Shown here: positions 25,832 to 34,155 of the stretch, piece after piece
Layout: each line of letters opens with the position of its first letter
Numbering within the stretch: position 1 is the stretch's first letter
From: Caulobacteraceae bacterium
Lineage (GTDB): Bacteria; Pseudomonadota; Alphaproteobacteria; Caulobacterales; Caulobacteraceae
DNA: 64,000 nucleotides
Reading direction: 5' to 3'
NCBI GenBank assembly: GCA_027489335.1
Contig: JAIXZX010000012.1
Location: 124,001-188,000 of the forward strand
Notes under the pieces: model-generated
Told to the model about the DNA's origin: nothing
The model's input: the letters and a program-made list of their open reading frames with translations, nothing else
Database searches by the model: none
Position numbers and translations under genes: made by a program

Positions 25832-26524
25832 TCAGGGCAGGGCGACCACGCCGAACAGGTGCGGGTGGCCGACCAGCAGGACGGCATAGACGATGATCGC
25901 CGCCAGGGGGCGCCACAGGCCAAGCTCTCCCAGGCGCAGGGACTGGCGGCCGGCCAGGATGGCGGCGAAGGGAATGTTTGAGGTCTGGCTGGCGAAGGGT
26001 TCCCAGGCCGCGCCCAGGACGCGGCGCCGCTTGGCGTCGATACTGGTGGTCCCGGCGATGGCGAGCACCAGCAGGGTGCCGAAAAGGGTCATGCCGGCCC
26101 GGTCGCCATTGACGATGAGGTGGCCGATCGCCCAGATCGCCACGCCCCAGAGGAACGGGTGGCGGGTGATGCGCAGGACGCCCTTCACCGCGTCATCCCG
26201 CTGCAGCACGCTCTCCTGCTTGACGCTGGTCGGGTTGGGCGTCGTCAGGCCGATGACCACAAAGAAGATGGCGATGAACTGCAGTAGCAGTTGAATGTGC
26301 CGGGTGGCCTCGCCCACGCCCCAGTAGACATCGTTGGCGACGTCCCCTCGCGCCTGGCCATAGGCCATGATCATCCAAGTGAGGCCGGCGATGGAGGCGA
26401 GGGAGAAGAGGCCCATATAGGGGCCCTCGCCGATACGGCTCACCAGCACGTCACGGACCCGGGTGCCGGAGATCAACAGGTGGATCAGGACGAAGAAGGC
26501 TGCAGCGGCGGTCAGCTGGATCAT
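25832..26524 (-). CDS. NnrU family integral membrane protein
   Basis: 230 aa with about six to seven hydrophobic segments. The conserved core TRHPFLWGVAIWAIGHL near residue 128 and the C-terminal segment (SIDAKRRRVLGAAWEPF) match NnrU, a membrane protein first linked to nitrite/nitric-oxide reductase expression in denitrifiers and related in fold to isoprenylcysteine methyltransferase-like membrane enzymes. No denitrification genes are nearby, so its role here is open. The ATG at 26524 is chosen; a frame extension to 26554 has no advantage. Confidence 0.8.
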   Translation of the reverse strand: MIQLTAAAAFFVLIHLLISGTRVRDVLVSRIGEGPYMGLFSLASIAGLTWMIMAYGQARGDVANDVYWGVGEATRHIQLLLQFIAIFFVVIGLTTPNPTSVKQESVLQRDDAVKGVLRITRHPFLWGVAIWAIGHLIVNGDRAGMTLFGTLLVLAIAGTTSIDAKRRRVLGAAWEPFASQTSNIPFAAILAGRQSLRLGELGLWRPLAAIIVYAVLLVGHPHLFGVVALP

Positions 26525-26574
26525 GTGGTCGTCCCCCGGAAACCGCCGGACCATCCCGCGATAAATTTACAGCG

Positions 26575-27309
26575 TCAAGAGAAGGCTTCGTCCGGCTCGT
26601 CGTCCTCGAAGAGGTCGCGGGTGCGCGGCTCATCCCGGCGCTGGGCGGCGGATCGGGCGCGAGGGGGCGGGGGCGACTCGTCCCATGGCGGCGTCTCCGT
26701 CACGGGCGGTGGGGATCGCGTCTCCGGCTCTGGCCGGGCGACCATCTGCGGCGGCGGGGCGGCGGGGGGCGCAGGGGCCGGCCGCGGCGGGCTGGCGCGA
26801 CGCAGGATGGCCTCGACCCGGGCGATCCAGCGATTGGCCTCCTGGATGGCCTCGGCGGGGGAAGGCGAATTGCGTTTCGCCTCGTCGCCGGGCGTCCACA
26901 AGGCGACTTCGAAGTCTGGATAGCGGGCGTCGTCGAAGATGAAGCGGAGCGTCACCTGACCGCTCCCCGGCGTGGTGCGCTCCAGAGCCCGCCGGCCCTC
27001 GCCGCGATAGGCGCGGGCGCGCACCTCGCCATCGACGATCAGTTCGGCGCCCACCAGTTCGTCGATGCGATAGACCAGGCACCAGGCGCCCTGGTCCCAG
27101 GCGACGGCGGCGAGGCTGCGGGCGAAGTTGAACCCCACGCCCCGACCATTGGCGATCAGCACCGCGTCGGCGGGCAGCTTCAGCACATTGCGAAAGGCCC
27201 GCCGGATACGGCGGTCCTCATCCATGAACCAGATGGCCGCGCTGCCGGCGAAGGTCACCGCGGTGCCCGCCAGGGCCAGCCAAAGGAGCAGTCGCGCCGT
27301 CTCATCCAT
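26575..27309 (-). CDS. Unknown membrane-anchored protein with Pro-rich tail, 244 aa
   Basis: I do not recognise the family. A single N-terminal membrane segment (LLLWLALAGTAVTFAGSAAIWF, residues 7-28) is followed by a positively charged RRIRRAFR stretch and a cytoplasmic domain of about 150 residues with alternating strands (AVLIANGRGVGFNFARSL, ELVGAELIVDGEVRAR, QVTLRFIFDDARYPDFEVALW). The last 80 residues are Pro/Ala/Glu-rich and probably disordered, ending in an acidic cluster (EDDEPDEAFS). It looks like a membrane-tethered protein of unknown binding role. Neighbours are NnrU and xth; no obvious pathway links them. Confidence 0.65.
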   Translation of the reverse strand: MDETARLLLWLALAGTAVTFAGSAAIWFMDEDRRIRRAFRNVLKLPADAVLIANGRGVGFNFARSLAAVAWDQGAWCLVYRIDELVGAELIVDGEVRARAYRGEGRRALERTTPGSGQVTLRFIFDDARYPDFEVALWTPGDEAKRNSPSPAEAIQEANRWIARVEAILRRASPPRPAPAPPAAPPPQMVARPEPETRSPPPVTETPPWDESPPPPRARSAAQRRDEPRTRDLFEDDEPDEAFS

Positions 27310-27351
27310 GAGGCGGAAATCTACCCCTGTTCGCTGCGCCCGGAAAGCGGC

Positions 27352-28131
27352 TCAGAGGTCGAGGTCGATCACCAGGGGCACATGGTCCGACGGCTTTTCC
27401 CAGCCGCGGACATCCCGATGAATCTCGCAGCCGCGCAGCCGGTCGGCGGCCTGGGGCGACAGCAGGGCGTGGTCGATGCGGATGCCGTGGTTCCGCTGCC
27501 AGGCGCCGGCTTGGTAGTCCCAGAAGGTGTAGGCCCCCGGCGCCCCGTCGGCCTGCATGTAGGCGTCGGACAGGCCAAGCCACTTCAGCGCGCGGAAGGC
27601 TTCGCGCGAGCGGGGCTGGAATAGGGCGTCGTCCAGCCACTTCTCAGGATTTTCCGCGTCCCGCGGCTCAGGAATGACGTTGTAGTCGCCCATCAGGGTC
27701 AGGGGTTCTTCCAGCGCCAGCAGACCCTGGGCATGGCGGTGCAGGCGCGCCATCCAGCCGAGCTTGTAGTCGAACTTCTCGGTGGTCACCGGATTGCCGT
27801 TGGGCAGATAGATCGAGGCCACCCGGACCGGACGGGGACCCGAGACGACAGCTTCGATGTATCGGGCCTGCTCGTCGCCCTCGTCGCCGGGCAGGCCGCG
27901 GGTCACGTCCTCCAGTGGGGTCTTCGACAGGAGGGCGACGCCGTTGTAGGTCTTCTGCCCGTGAACCTCGACATTATAGCCAAGACGTTCAAAGGCTTCG
28001 GCCGGAAACTTCTCGTCGACGCACTTGATTTCCTGCAGGCAGGCGACGTCGGGGGCGGCCTCCTCGAACCAGCGGACCACCGTCTCGAGCCGGGCGTTGA
28101 CGGAATTGACGTTCCAGGTGGCCAGGCGCAT
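27352..28131 (-). CDS. xth: Exodeoxyribonuclease III / AP endonuclease
   Basis: 259 aa. It cuts DNA at abasic sites and removes 3' blocking groups in base excision repair. The endonuclease/exonuclease/phosphatase fold is complete: TWNVNSVNARL at the N-terminus, CLQEIKCVDEKF with the metal-binding Glu near residue 37, GDYNVIPEPRD near residue 147, RIDHALLSP, and the C-terminal SDHVPLVIDL with the catalytic His. The length matches XthA. It is on the minus strand, 80 bp downstream of erpA. Confidence 0.94.
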   Translation of the reverse strand: MRLATWNVNSVNARLETVVRWFEEAAPDVACLQEIKCVDEKFPAEAFERLGYNVEVHGQKTYNGVALLSKTPLEDVTRGLPGDEGDEQARYIEAVVSGPRPVRVASIYLPNGNPVTTEKFDYKLGWMARLHRHAQGLLALEEPLTLMGDYNVIPEPRDAENPEKWLDDALFQPRSREAFRALKWLGLSDAYMQADGAPGAYTFWDYQAGAWQRNHGIRIDHALLSPQAADRLRGCEIHRDVRGWEKPSDHVPLVIDLDL

Positions 28132-28211
28132 CGCGGTCTCCAGAGGGCAGGCGAGGCGCGAAGCTAGTGGCGCCTCGGCGCTGGCTCAATGGCCTTGCGC
28201 CCTTGGCCGCC

Positions 28212-28544
28212 TCAGATCGAGAAGCTGACGCCGCAACCGCAGCTCGACTTGGCGTTGGGGTTGCGGATCTTGAACTCCGCGCCGACCAGCTCGTCGACGA
28301 AATCGATTTCCGAGCCCTTCAGCATTACGAGCGACATCTCGTCCACCAGGGCCGCGGCGCCGTCCCGCTCGATGCGCAGATCATCCGGCTCGGCCGCGTC
28401 CACCAGATCCAGCTGATATTGGAAGCCCGAGCAACCGCCGCCCTCGACGGCGATGCGAAGCATGATCGGCTTGCCCTGGGCCTGGCTGATCGCCTTGAGC
28501 CGTTCGGCCGCCGAAGCAGAGAGGGTGAGATCGCTTGTGGTCAT
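28212..28544 (-). CDS. erpA: Iron-sulfur cluster insertion protein (HesB/IscA/ErpA family)
   Basis: 110 aa. A-type carrier that hands Fe-S clusters to target enzymes. The three ligand cysteines are conserved: Cys 38 in [10 protein letters not shown], and Cys 102 and Cys 104 in SSCGCGVSF at the C-terminus. The spacing and length match ErpA more than IscA or SufA, though the groups overlap. It is transcribed divergently from dgt across a gap of about 70 bp, an arrangement common in alphaproteobacteria. Confidence 0.9.
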   Translation of the reverse strand: MTTSDLTLSASAAERLKAISQAQGKPIMLRIAVEGGGCSGFQYQLDLVDAAEPDDLRIERDGAAALVDEMSLVMLKGSEIDFVDELVGAEFKIRNPNAKSSCGCGVSFSI

Positions 28545-28615
28545 GGCCTGTTAAATCAACCTGTGGCCTGGACTATATGAGGACTTATGCGGCCTCGACC
28601 AAGGGGCTGGTCCGA

Positions 28616-29806
28616 ATGAAGGGTTCAATGGCCGCCTCCCTGCCTCTCCGCGTCGCCTATGCCGAAGATCCCACAGCCTCCCTCGGGCGCAAGGTCGCCG
28701 AGGCTGAGAGCGCCACCCGCACCCCCTTCGCCCGGGACCGGGACCGCATCATCCACTGTACCGCCTTCCGGCGCCTGAAGGAAAAGACCCAGGTCTTCGT
28801 GGCCCATGAGGGCGACCATTTCAGGACGCGCCTGACCCATTCCCTGGAGGTGGCGCAGATCGCCCGGTCCCTGGCCGCGGCGCTGGGCCTGGACGCCGAT
28901 CTCGCCGAGACCATCGCGCTCGCCCATGACCTGGGCCATCCGCCGTTCGGTCATGCCGGCGAGGACGAGCTGCAGGTGCTGATGGAGGCCTATGGCGGGT
29001 TCGACCACAATGTTCAGACCTTCCGGGTGGTGACCAAGCTGGAGCGCCGCTACCCCGGCTGGGACGGCCTGAACCTGACCTGGGAGACCCTGGAGGGGGT
29101 GATCAAGCACAACGGGCCGGTGGCCTCGAAGCTGGATCGACCGTCCTGGCGCGCGATCGCAGAGTTCGACGGCGAATATGGCCTGCGCCTGTCGACCTGG
29201 GCGTCGGCCGAGGCGCAGGTGGCCGCGCTCGCCGACGACATCGCCTATAACAACCACGATGTGGACGACGGGGTGCAGGCGGGCCTGTTCCACCTGAAAG
29301 AGCTGCTGGACGTGCCGCTGATCGGTCCGATCCTGCATCAGGTCTATCAGGATCATCCAGGCCTCGACGCCGGGATCACCCGCCTGGAGGCCGTGCGCCG
29401 CATGATCGGGGCCATGGTCGGCGATGTCCTGACCGAGACCCGCCGCCGGGCCGAGGTCAACGGACTGACCAGCCCAGAGGACGTGCGGATGATGTCGGGG
29501 GCCCTTGTCGCCTTCTCGCCGGACATGGTCGAGGATCTGGCCCAGCTGCGCGCCTTCCTCATGGAGCGGATGTACCGTCACTGGCGGGTCAATCGGACCC
29601 GCAGCCAGGCGCGCCGCATTCTGGCCGAGATGTTCGGCTTGTTCATGCAGGAGCCCGACGTCCTGCCGACCGAATGGTTCGCCCAGGTCAAGGACCGGGG
29701 AGAGGCTGGCCGGGCCCGTGTGGTGTGCGACTACATCGCGGGCATGACCGACCGCTACGCCATCGAGGAGCATCGCCGGCTTTTCCACCTCGACGTCTGG
29801 AACTAG
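28616..29806 (+). CDS. dgt: Deoxyguanosinetriphosphate triphosphohydrolase-like protein
   Basis: 396 aa. An HD-domain enzyme hydrolysing dNTPs to nucleosides and triphosphate. The start of the family core is [24 protein letters not shown]. Metal ligands are visible in [16 protein letters not shown] and in [15 protein letters not shown], and [13 protein letters not shown] provides the last. This is the shorter dGTPase-like form with a C-terminal helical domain. Several in-frame starts exist (28577, 28616, 28628); 28616 is chosen with AAGGGG about 9 nt upstream, but 28628, with AAGGG, is nearly as good. It begins the long plus-strand block. Confidence 0.93.
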   Translation: MKGSMAASLPLRVAYAEDPTASLGRKVAEAESATRTPFARDRDRIIHCTAFRRLKEKTQVFVAHEGDHFRTRLTHSLEVAQIARSLAAALGLDADLAETIALAHDLGHPPFGHAGEDELQVLMEAYGGFDHNVQTFRVVTKLERRYPGWDGLNLTWETLEGVIKHNGPVASKLDRPSWRAIAEFDGEYGLRLSTWASAEAQVAALADDIAYNNHDVDDGVQAGLFHLKELLDVPLIGPILHQVYQDHPGLDAGITRLEAVRRMIGAMVGDVLTETRRRAEVNGLTSPEDVRMMSGALVAFSPDMVEDLAQLRAFLMERMYRHWRVNRTRSQARRILAEMFGLFMQEPDVLPTEWFAQVKDRGEAGRARVVCDYIAGMTDRYAIEEHRRLFHLDVWN

Positions 29807-29856
29807 CCCGCTTTGGGGGCCGCATCGCCAGTGCGGCTTCGATAGACTGACGCCAG

Positions 29857-29881
29857 GTCCCGCCTGATTCGCGGCGGGTCC
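29857..29881 (+). terminator. Candidate terminator hairpin after dgt
   Basis: CCCGCC (29859-29864) pairs with GGCGGG (29873-29878), with partial pairing beyond, followed by AGCTACCCTTTTG. It lies between dgt and the SPOR gene. Confidence 0.4.
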
Positions 29882-29911
29882 AGCTACCCTTTTGCCCGCG
29901 GAGCCTACGCG

Positions 29912-30661
29912 ATGTCCGACCATGATCGCGGCGCCTATACGCCTCCTACCGACGCGCCGCTGTCCTTCGACGCGCGCCAGCCGGTGCGCGGCTCGCGCCC
30001 GGCGCCGATGATGCTGGTGATCAGCGCCATCGTCCTGGTGGTGCTGGTGGTGGCCATCGTCCTGATCTATCGCTCCGGCGCCCGGGAGGCTGGCGATCCG
30101 CCCCAGACCGTCGGAACGCCCGTCGGCGAGATGAAGACGGCGCCGGCGCCAGAAGATCAGCCCGTCGATCCGGCCACGGGTCTGCAGATCTATCGCTCCG
30201 AGGACGGCGCGCCCGCGCCCGCCGAACCCAACTTTGTCCCGCCGCCCGAAGAGCCGCAGGCCCGCCCCGATCCGCAGCTGCGGCCCACGGCGCCGGTGAC
30301 CAGCCAGCCCGCCCCCGCCGCCCAGCCGGCGCCGACCCCTGCGCCGGCGCCCAAGGCTCCCGCGACGCCCGCGGCGAAGGCGCCGGAACCCAAGGCGCCA
30401 GCCCCCGCCGCCGTCGCCAGCGGCGGCGCCATGGTGCAGGTGGGCGCCTTCTCCTCCGAAGCCCTGGCTGACGCCGGCTGGAACGACGCCATGCGGGCGC
30501 TCCCAGACTCTGCCGCCGGCAAGGGCAAGCGGGTCGAGCCTGTCGAGAGCAACGGCAAGACCCTCTATCGCGGCTATGTCACCGGCTTCTCGTCTCGGGC
30601 CGAAGCCACCGCCTACTGCGACCGCCTCAAGGCGGCCGGCCGCACCTGTTTCGTCCGGTGA
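29912..30661 (+). CDS. SPOR-domain membrane protein
   Basis: 249 aa. A short cytoplasmic N-terminus is followed by one membrane segment (MMLVISAIVLVVLVVAIVLIY, residues 33-53), then a periplasmic Pro/Ala-rich linker of about 100 residues, and a C-terminal SPOR domain from about residue 170 (GGAMVQVGAFSSEALADAGW ... YRGYVTGFSSRAEATAYCDRLKAAGRTCFVR). SPOR domains bind denuded septal peptidoglycan, so this protein probably localises to division sites. It overlaps nagZ by a GTGA junction, linking septal wall turnover to wall recycling. Confidence 0.88.
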   Translation: MSDHDRGAYTPPTDAPLSFDARQPVRGSRPAPMMLVISAIVLVVLVVAIVLIYRSGAREAGDPPQTVGTPVGEMKTAPAPEDQPVDPATGLQIYRSEDGAPAPAEPNFVPPPEEPQARPDPQLRPTAPVTSQPAPAAQPAPTPAPAPKAPATPAAKAPEPKAPAPAAVASGGAMVQVGAFSSEALADAGWNDAMRALPDSAAGKGKRVEPVESNGKTLYRGYVTGFSSRAEATAYCDRLKAAGRTCFVR

Positions 30662-31674
30662 GCGTGCGCGCCTGCATCCTCGGCTGCGCGGGGCTGGAAC
30701 TGACCCGCGAAGAGGCGGCCTTCTTCGCCGACGTGAAGCCGTGGGGCTTCATCCTCTTCAAACGCAATGTCGAAAGCCCCAATCAGGTGCGGCGCCTGGT
30801 GGACGCCTTGCGCGCCACGGTGGGCCGCGACGATGCGCCGGTGCTCATCGACCAGGAGGGCGGCCGGGTGCAGCGCCTGGGGCCGCCGCACTGGCCGGTC
30901 TATCCTCCGGGACGCGCCTATGGGCGATTGCCAGGCAATGATCCGCTCCTACGCCGGGAGATCGCCCGCCTGGGCGCCCGGTTGATGGCCCATGATCTGG
31001 CCGAGTTGGGGATCAACGCCGACTGCGTGCCGGTGCTGGACGTGCCCCAGGCTGGCGCCCACGACGTTATCGGCGACCGCGCCTATGGGGATACGCCTGA
31101 GGAGGTCGCCCTGTTGGGCCGGGCCGCCGCCGAGGGGCTGATCGCCGGCGGGGTCCTGCCGATCATCAAGCACATCCCTGGCCACGGACGTTCCATGGCC
31201 GACAGCCATCTGGACCTGCCGGTGGTCGACGCCGCCCTCGAGGATCTCGAGGCTGTGGACTTCACGCCCTTCCGCGTGCTGTCGGACATGCCCATGGCGA
31301 TGACCGCCCATGTGGTCTATTCGGCCATCGACCCCAAGCGCCCGGCGACGACCTCGCGCAAGGCGATCAAGCACGTCATCCGCGACTCTATCGGCTTCCA
31401 CGGCCTGCTGATGAGCGATGACCTGTCGATGAAGGCCCTGTCCGGCGATTTCAAGGCCCGCACCAAGGACTCGCTGGCCGCCGGCTGCGACGTGGTCCTC
31501 CACTGCAATGGCGACATGGCCGAGATGGCGCCTATCGCCGAGGCCTGCGGCAAGCTGTCGGGCAAGGCCAAGCGCCGCGCCGAGGCCGCGCTCGCCAGGC
31601 TGGCCAAGCGGCCCGAGCCCATCGACCTCGCCGAGGCTCGCGCCCGGTTCACATCGGCCTTTGACGGCGGCTGA
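30658..31674 (+). CDS. nagZ: Beta-N-acetylhexosaminidase NagZ
   Basis: 338 aa, GH3 family, cytosolic. It removes GlcNAc from 1,6-anhydro-muropeptides in peptidoglycan recycling. Motifs include IDQEGGRVQRL at residues 64-74, the NagZ signature KHIPGHGRSMADSHLDLP from residue 171 with its catalytic His, and SDDLSM at residues 253-258 with the nucleophile Asp. The GTG start overlaps the SPOR-gene stop (GTGA), and the ORF ends in TGATG with scpA, so three genes run without gaps. Confidence 0.94.
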   Translation: MSVRACILGCAGLELTREEAAFFADVKPWGFILFKRNVESPNQVRRLVDALRATVGRDDAPVLIDQEGGRVQRLGPPHWPVYPPGRAYGRLPGNDPLLRREIARLGARLMAHDLAELGINADCVPVLDVPQAGAHDVIGDRAYGDTPEEVALLGRAAAEGLIAGGVLPIIKHIPGHGRSMADSHLDLPVVDAALEDLEAVDFTPFRVLSDMPMAMTAHVVYSAIDPKRPATTSRKAIKHVIRDSIGFHGLLMSDDLSMKALSGDFKARTKDSLAAGCDVVLHCNGDMAEMAPIAEACGKLSGKAKRRAEAALARLAKRPEPIDLAEARARFTSAFDGG

Positions 31675-32489
31675 TGCGCGGGCAAGGCTTCCAGCCCAAC
31701 CTCGATTTCGAGGCCGCGGCCACGGCGGCCGAGGATGGCGAGGCTCTGATCATCGATGTGGACGGCTATGAGGGGCCGCTGCACGTGCTGCTGGCGCTGG
31801 CCCGCACCCAGAAGGTGGACCTGCTCAAGCTCGCGGTCCTGAAGCTCGCCGAGCAGTATCTGGCCTTCGTCCATCAGGCGCGGCGTCTGCGGTTCTCCCT
31901 GGCGGCGGACTATCTCGTCATGGCCGCCTGGCTGACCTATCTGAAATCCCGCCTGCTGCTGCCCAAGCCCGAACGTCCCCAGGCGGAGGAGCCGCCAGCC
32001 GAGGAGATGGCCGCCCAGCTCGCCTTTCGCCTGGCAAAGCTGGACGCCATGCGCCGGGCGGCGGAGGCCCTGAAGGACCGGCCGCAGCTCGGACGGGAGG
32101 TGTTCGGCCGCGGCGACCCCGAGGCCATCCGCATCATTCCCTCCATGCGCATCGAGGGCGACCTCTACAGTCTGATGGACGCCTATCTGGACCAGCGCCG
32201 CCGGGACGAAAGCCGCCGCTATGCGCCGCGGGCGCCGCGGGCCTATCCCCTCGAGGCCGCCCGGGAGCGGCTGCGGGGCCTGCTCCCCGAACTGGAGCGC
32301 TGGACGCCCCTGGCCGGCGTCGCGCCACTGCGGGGCGGGGTGGGCGAGGGGCCTTCGCGGGCTTCCTATCTCGCCTCCACCCTCTCGGCGAGCCTGGAGC
32401 TGGTCAAGGAGGGCGCCCTGGAGGCTCGCCAGCTTGAGGCCTTCGCCGATCTCTATCTACGGGCCCGCCACGGGGAGGCCGCCCCATGA
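31674..32489 (+). CDS. scpA: Segregation and condensation protein A
   Basis: 271 aa. Kleisin subunit of the SMC-ScpAB complex that organises the chromosome. The kleisin N-terminus VDGYEGPLHVLLALARTQKVDLLKLAVLKL is diagnostic, followed by YLVMAAWLTYLKSRLLLPKP and an acidic linker. The C-terminal winged-helix region (VKEGALEARQLEAFADLYLRAR) would contact the SMC head. Start overlaps the nagZ stop, and its stop overlaps the scpB start (ATGA), as usual for scpAB. Confidence 0.93.
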   Translation: MRGQGFQPNLDFEAAATAAEDGEALIIDVDGYEGPLHVLLALARTQKVDLLKLAVLKLAEQYLAFVHQARRLRFSLAADYLVMAAWLTYLKSRLLLPKPERPQAEEPPAEEMAAQLAFRLAKLDAMRRAAEALKDRPQLGREVFGRGDPEAIRIIPSMRIEGDLYSLMDAYLDQRRRDESRRYAPRAPRAYPLEAARERLRGLLPELERWTPLAGVAPLRGGVGEGPSRASYLASTLSASLELVKEGALEARQLEAFADLYLRARHGEAAP

Positions 32490-33139
32490 GCGAGGCTGCG
32501 GAGCGCGCCATTGAGGCCCTGCTGTTCGCCGCCGCCGGGCCGTTGAGCGCCGCTGATCTGGCGCAGCGCCTGCCGCCACAGACCGATGTGGGCGCGGCCC
32601 TGATGGCGCTGAAGGCCCGCTATGCCGGGCGCGGCGTGGAGCTGGCCTGCGTCGCCGACCGGTGGCGCTTCCAGACCGCCGCCGATCTCGCCCACCTGAT
32701 GACCGAGGAGCGGGAGGAGCCCAGGCGCCTCTCCAAAGCCGCGCAGGAGACCTTGGCCATCATCGCCTACCACCAGCCCGTGACCCGGGCTGAGATCGAG
32801 GCCGTGCGCGGGGTGCAGGCCAGCAAGGGCACGCTGGACGTCCTGCTGGAGCTGGGTCTGGTGCGCATGCGGGGACGTCGGCGCAGTCCCGGACGACCCG
32901 TCACCTACGGCACCACAGAGGCCTTCCTGGAGCATTACGGCCTGGCGAGCCTGGCGGATCTTCCCGGCATGGCCGAGATGAAGGCCGCGGGCCTGCTCAG
33001 CCTCGACCTGCCGCCCGACTTCGCCGTGCCTGATCCCACCGCCGTCCGCGACGATGAAGATCCCCTCGATCTGGCGGGCGAGACGCCGGAATTCCACACT
33101 GACTTCCTGGGCTCCGACGTGGAATCGCCACGGTCCTGA
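32486..33139 (+). CDS. scpB: Segregation and condensation protein B
   Basis: 217 aa. Dimeric winged-helix protein that binds ScpA in the SMC condensin complex. Diagnostic segments are AIEALLFAAAGPLSAADLAQRLP at the N-terminus, RLSKAAQETLAIIAYHQPVTRAEIEAVRGV in the middle, and VRMRGRRRSPGRPVTYGTTEAFLEHYGL. The C-terminal 40 residues are acidic and probably disordered. The ATGA overlap with scpA indicates coupled translation. Confidence 0.93.
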   Translation: MSEAAERAIEALLFAAAGPLSAADLAQRLPPQTDVGAALMALKARYAGRGVELACVADRWRFQTAADLAHLMTEEREEPRRLSKAAQETLAIIAYHQPVTRAEIEAVRGVQASKGTLDVLLELGLVRMRGRRRSPGRPVTYGTTEAFLEHYGLASLADLPGMAEMKAAGLLSLDLPPDFAVPDPTAVRDDEDPLDLAGETPEFHTDFLGSDVESPRS

Positions 33140-33182
33140 CCGGAAAGTGAGCCTGCCGTAGCAAAAGCCTTGGCCCTCGCCT

Positions 33183-33212
33183 TGGCGCTTAGGGGGCTTA
33201 CTCGTTATATTG
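33183..33212 (+). promoter_or_regulatory. Candidate promoter for tatABC
   Basis: TTGGCG (33183-33188) is followed after 18 nt by TATATT (33207-33212), in a locally AT-richer stretch about 63 bp before the tatA start. It would allow tat genes to be expressed apart from scpAB. Confidence 0.4.
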
Positions 33213-33274
33213 ATCTGCAATTGAGGGGCGGCGACGCGGTCGCCAAGGGCCGCTCAACAAAGGAGTTTCGCCTT

Positions 33275-33487
33275 ATGGGCTCGTTCTCGATCTGGCATTG
33301 GCTGATCGTTCTCGTCGTTTTCGCGCTCCTGTTCGGGGGCCGCGGCAAGATTTCGTCGGTCATGGGCGACGCGGCTAAGGGCATTCGCGCCTTCCGCGAC
33401 GGCCTGAAGAATGAAGAGGCCGAAGAGGCCAAGCCGGAGGTGGTCAAGACCATCCCCGAACGGGAAAAGGACGAAGTCCGCAGCTGA
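33275..33487 (+). CDS. tatA: Sec-independent protein translocase subunit TatA
   Basis: 70 aa. Pore-forming subunit of the twin-arginine pathway. The sequence begins [20 protein letters not shown] (membrane helix), then the amphipathic helix [23 protein letters not shown], the standard TatA layout with FG at the hinge. The charged tail ends KDEVRS. AGGAG 9 nt upstream of the ATG at 33275 sets the start; a longer frame from 33170 has no membrane-helix support. A perfect hairpin follows 8 nt after the stop. Confidence 0.93.
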   Translation: MGSFSIWHWLIVLVVFALLFGGRGKISSVMGDAAKGIRAFRDGLKNEEAEEAKPEVVKTIPEREKDEVRS

Positions 33488-33495
33488 TCGCGCGC

Positions 33496-33516
33496 GGGGC
33501 CGGCACGGCCGGCCCC
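33496..33516 (+). terminator. Perfect 9-bp hairpin between tatA and tatB
   Basis: GGGGCCGGC (33496-33504) and GCCGGCCCC (33508-33516) form a stem with an ACG triloop; no U-tract follows. It may partially terminate transcription or stabilise the tatA 3' end, which would make TatA more abundant than TatB and TatC. Confidence 0.5.
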
Positions 33517-33606
33517 GACCATCGTGCTCTAGATTCCAGGGTGTTGAGCGCGTCCGACCGCCGCCCGCTCACCCCTTCGCCCAACGCGCTCTAGGCCAGA
33601 ACCGTC

Positions 33607-34155
33607 ATGCTTCCCGATATCGGCGCAGGAGAACTCCTGCTTATCGCCATCGTCGCCCTGGTGGTGGTGGGCCCCAAGGACCTGCCGCTGCTGTTGCGAC
33701 GGCTCGGCCAGTTCACCGCGCGTCTGCGGGGCATGGCCGCTGAGTTCCGGGCCAGCTTCGACGAGATGGGCCGCCAGTCCGAACTCGACGAACTGCGCAA
33801 GGAGGTCGAGGCCCTGCGCAGCGGCAGGATGCTGGATGACGAGATGGGCCGCACCGACGCCCAGGCGGTGATGCGCGAGATCGAGACCGGCCTGTCGCAG
33901 GGCGACATCCAGATGCACCCGCCAATGGGTTCGCCCTATGCCGGCAGCCAGTCCCTGGCCGACCCGTCACCCGCAGCTGAGCCGACGGCGGCGCCCGCCG
34001 AGCCCGCGGCGAGCCCGGCCGCGGCTGCCGCGCCTAAGGCCCCGCGCGCCAGGGCCGCCCCCAAGGCTGCAGAATCCGCCACAGGGACGGCCCCGCCCAA
34101 GCCTCGGGCGAGCCGGGCCAAGGCCGCCGCCAAGCCGGCCGGAGACAAGGCGTGA
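33607..34155 (+). CDS. tatB: Sec-independent protein translocase subunit TatB
   Basis: 182 aa. TatB forms the substrate receptor with TatC. MLPDIGAGELLLIAIVALVV is the membrane helix, followed by the TatB-type hinge GPKDLPLLLRRLGQ and a long amphipathic region with charged helices. The last 60 residues are Ala/Pro/Lys-rich and probably disordered. Glu in the helix (GAGE) and GPKDLP separate it from TatA. tatC starts in the stop (GTGA overlap). Confidence 0.92.
   Translation: MLPDIGAGELLLIAIVALVVVGPKDLPLLLRRLGQFTARLRGMAAEFRASFDEMGRQSELDELRKEVEALRSGRMLDDEMGRTDAQAVMREIETGLSQGDIQMHPPMGSPYAGSQSLADPSPAAEPTAAPAEPAASPAAAAAPKAPRARAAPKAAESATGTAPPKPRASRAKAAAKPAGDKA

Noticed and set aside
28625..29923. 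A 432-codon open frame antisense to dgt
   Set aside because: It mirrors the dgt coding frame and lacks any conserved motif.
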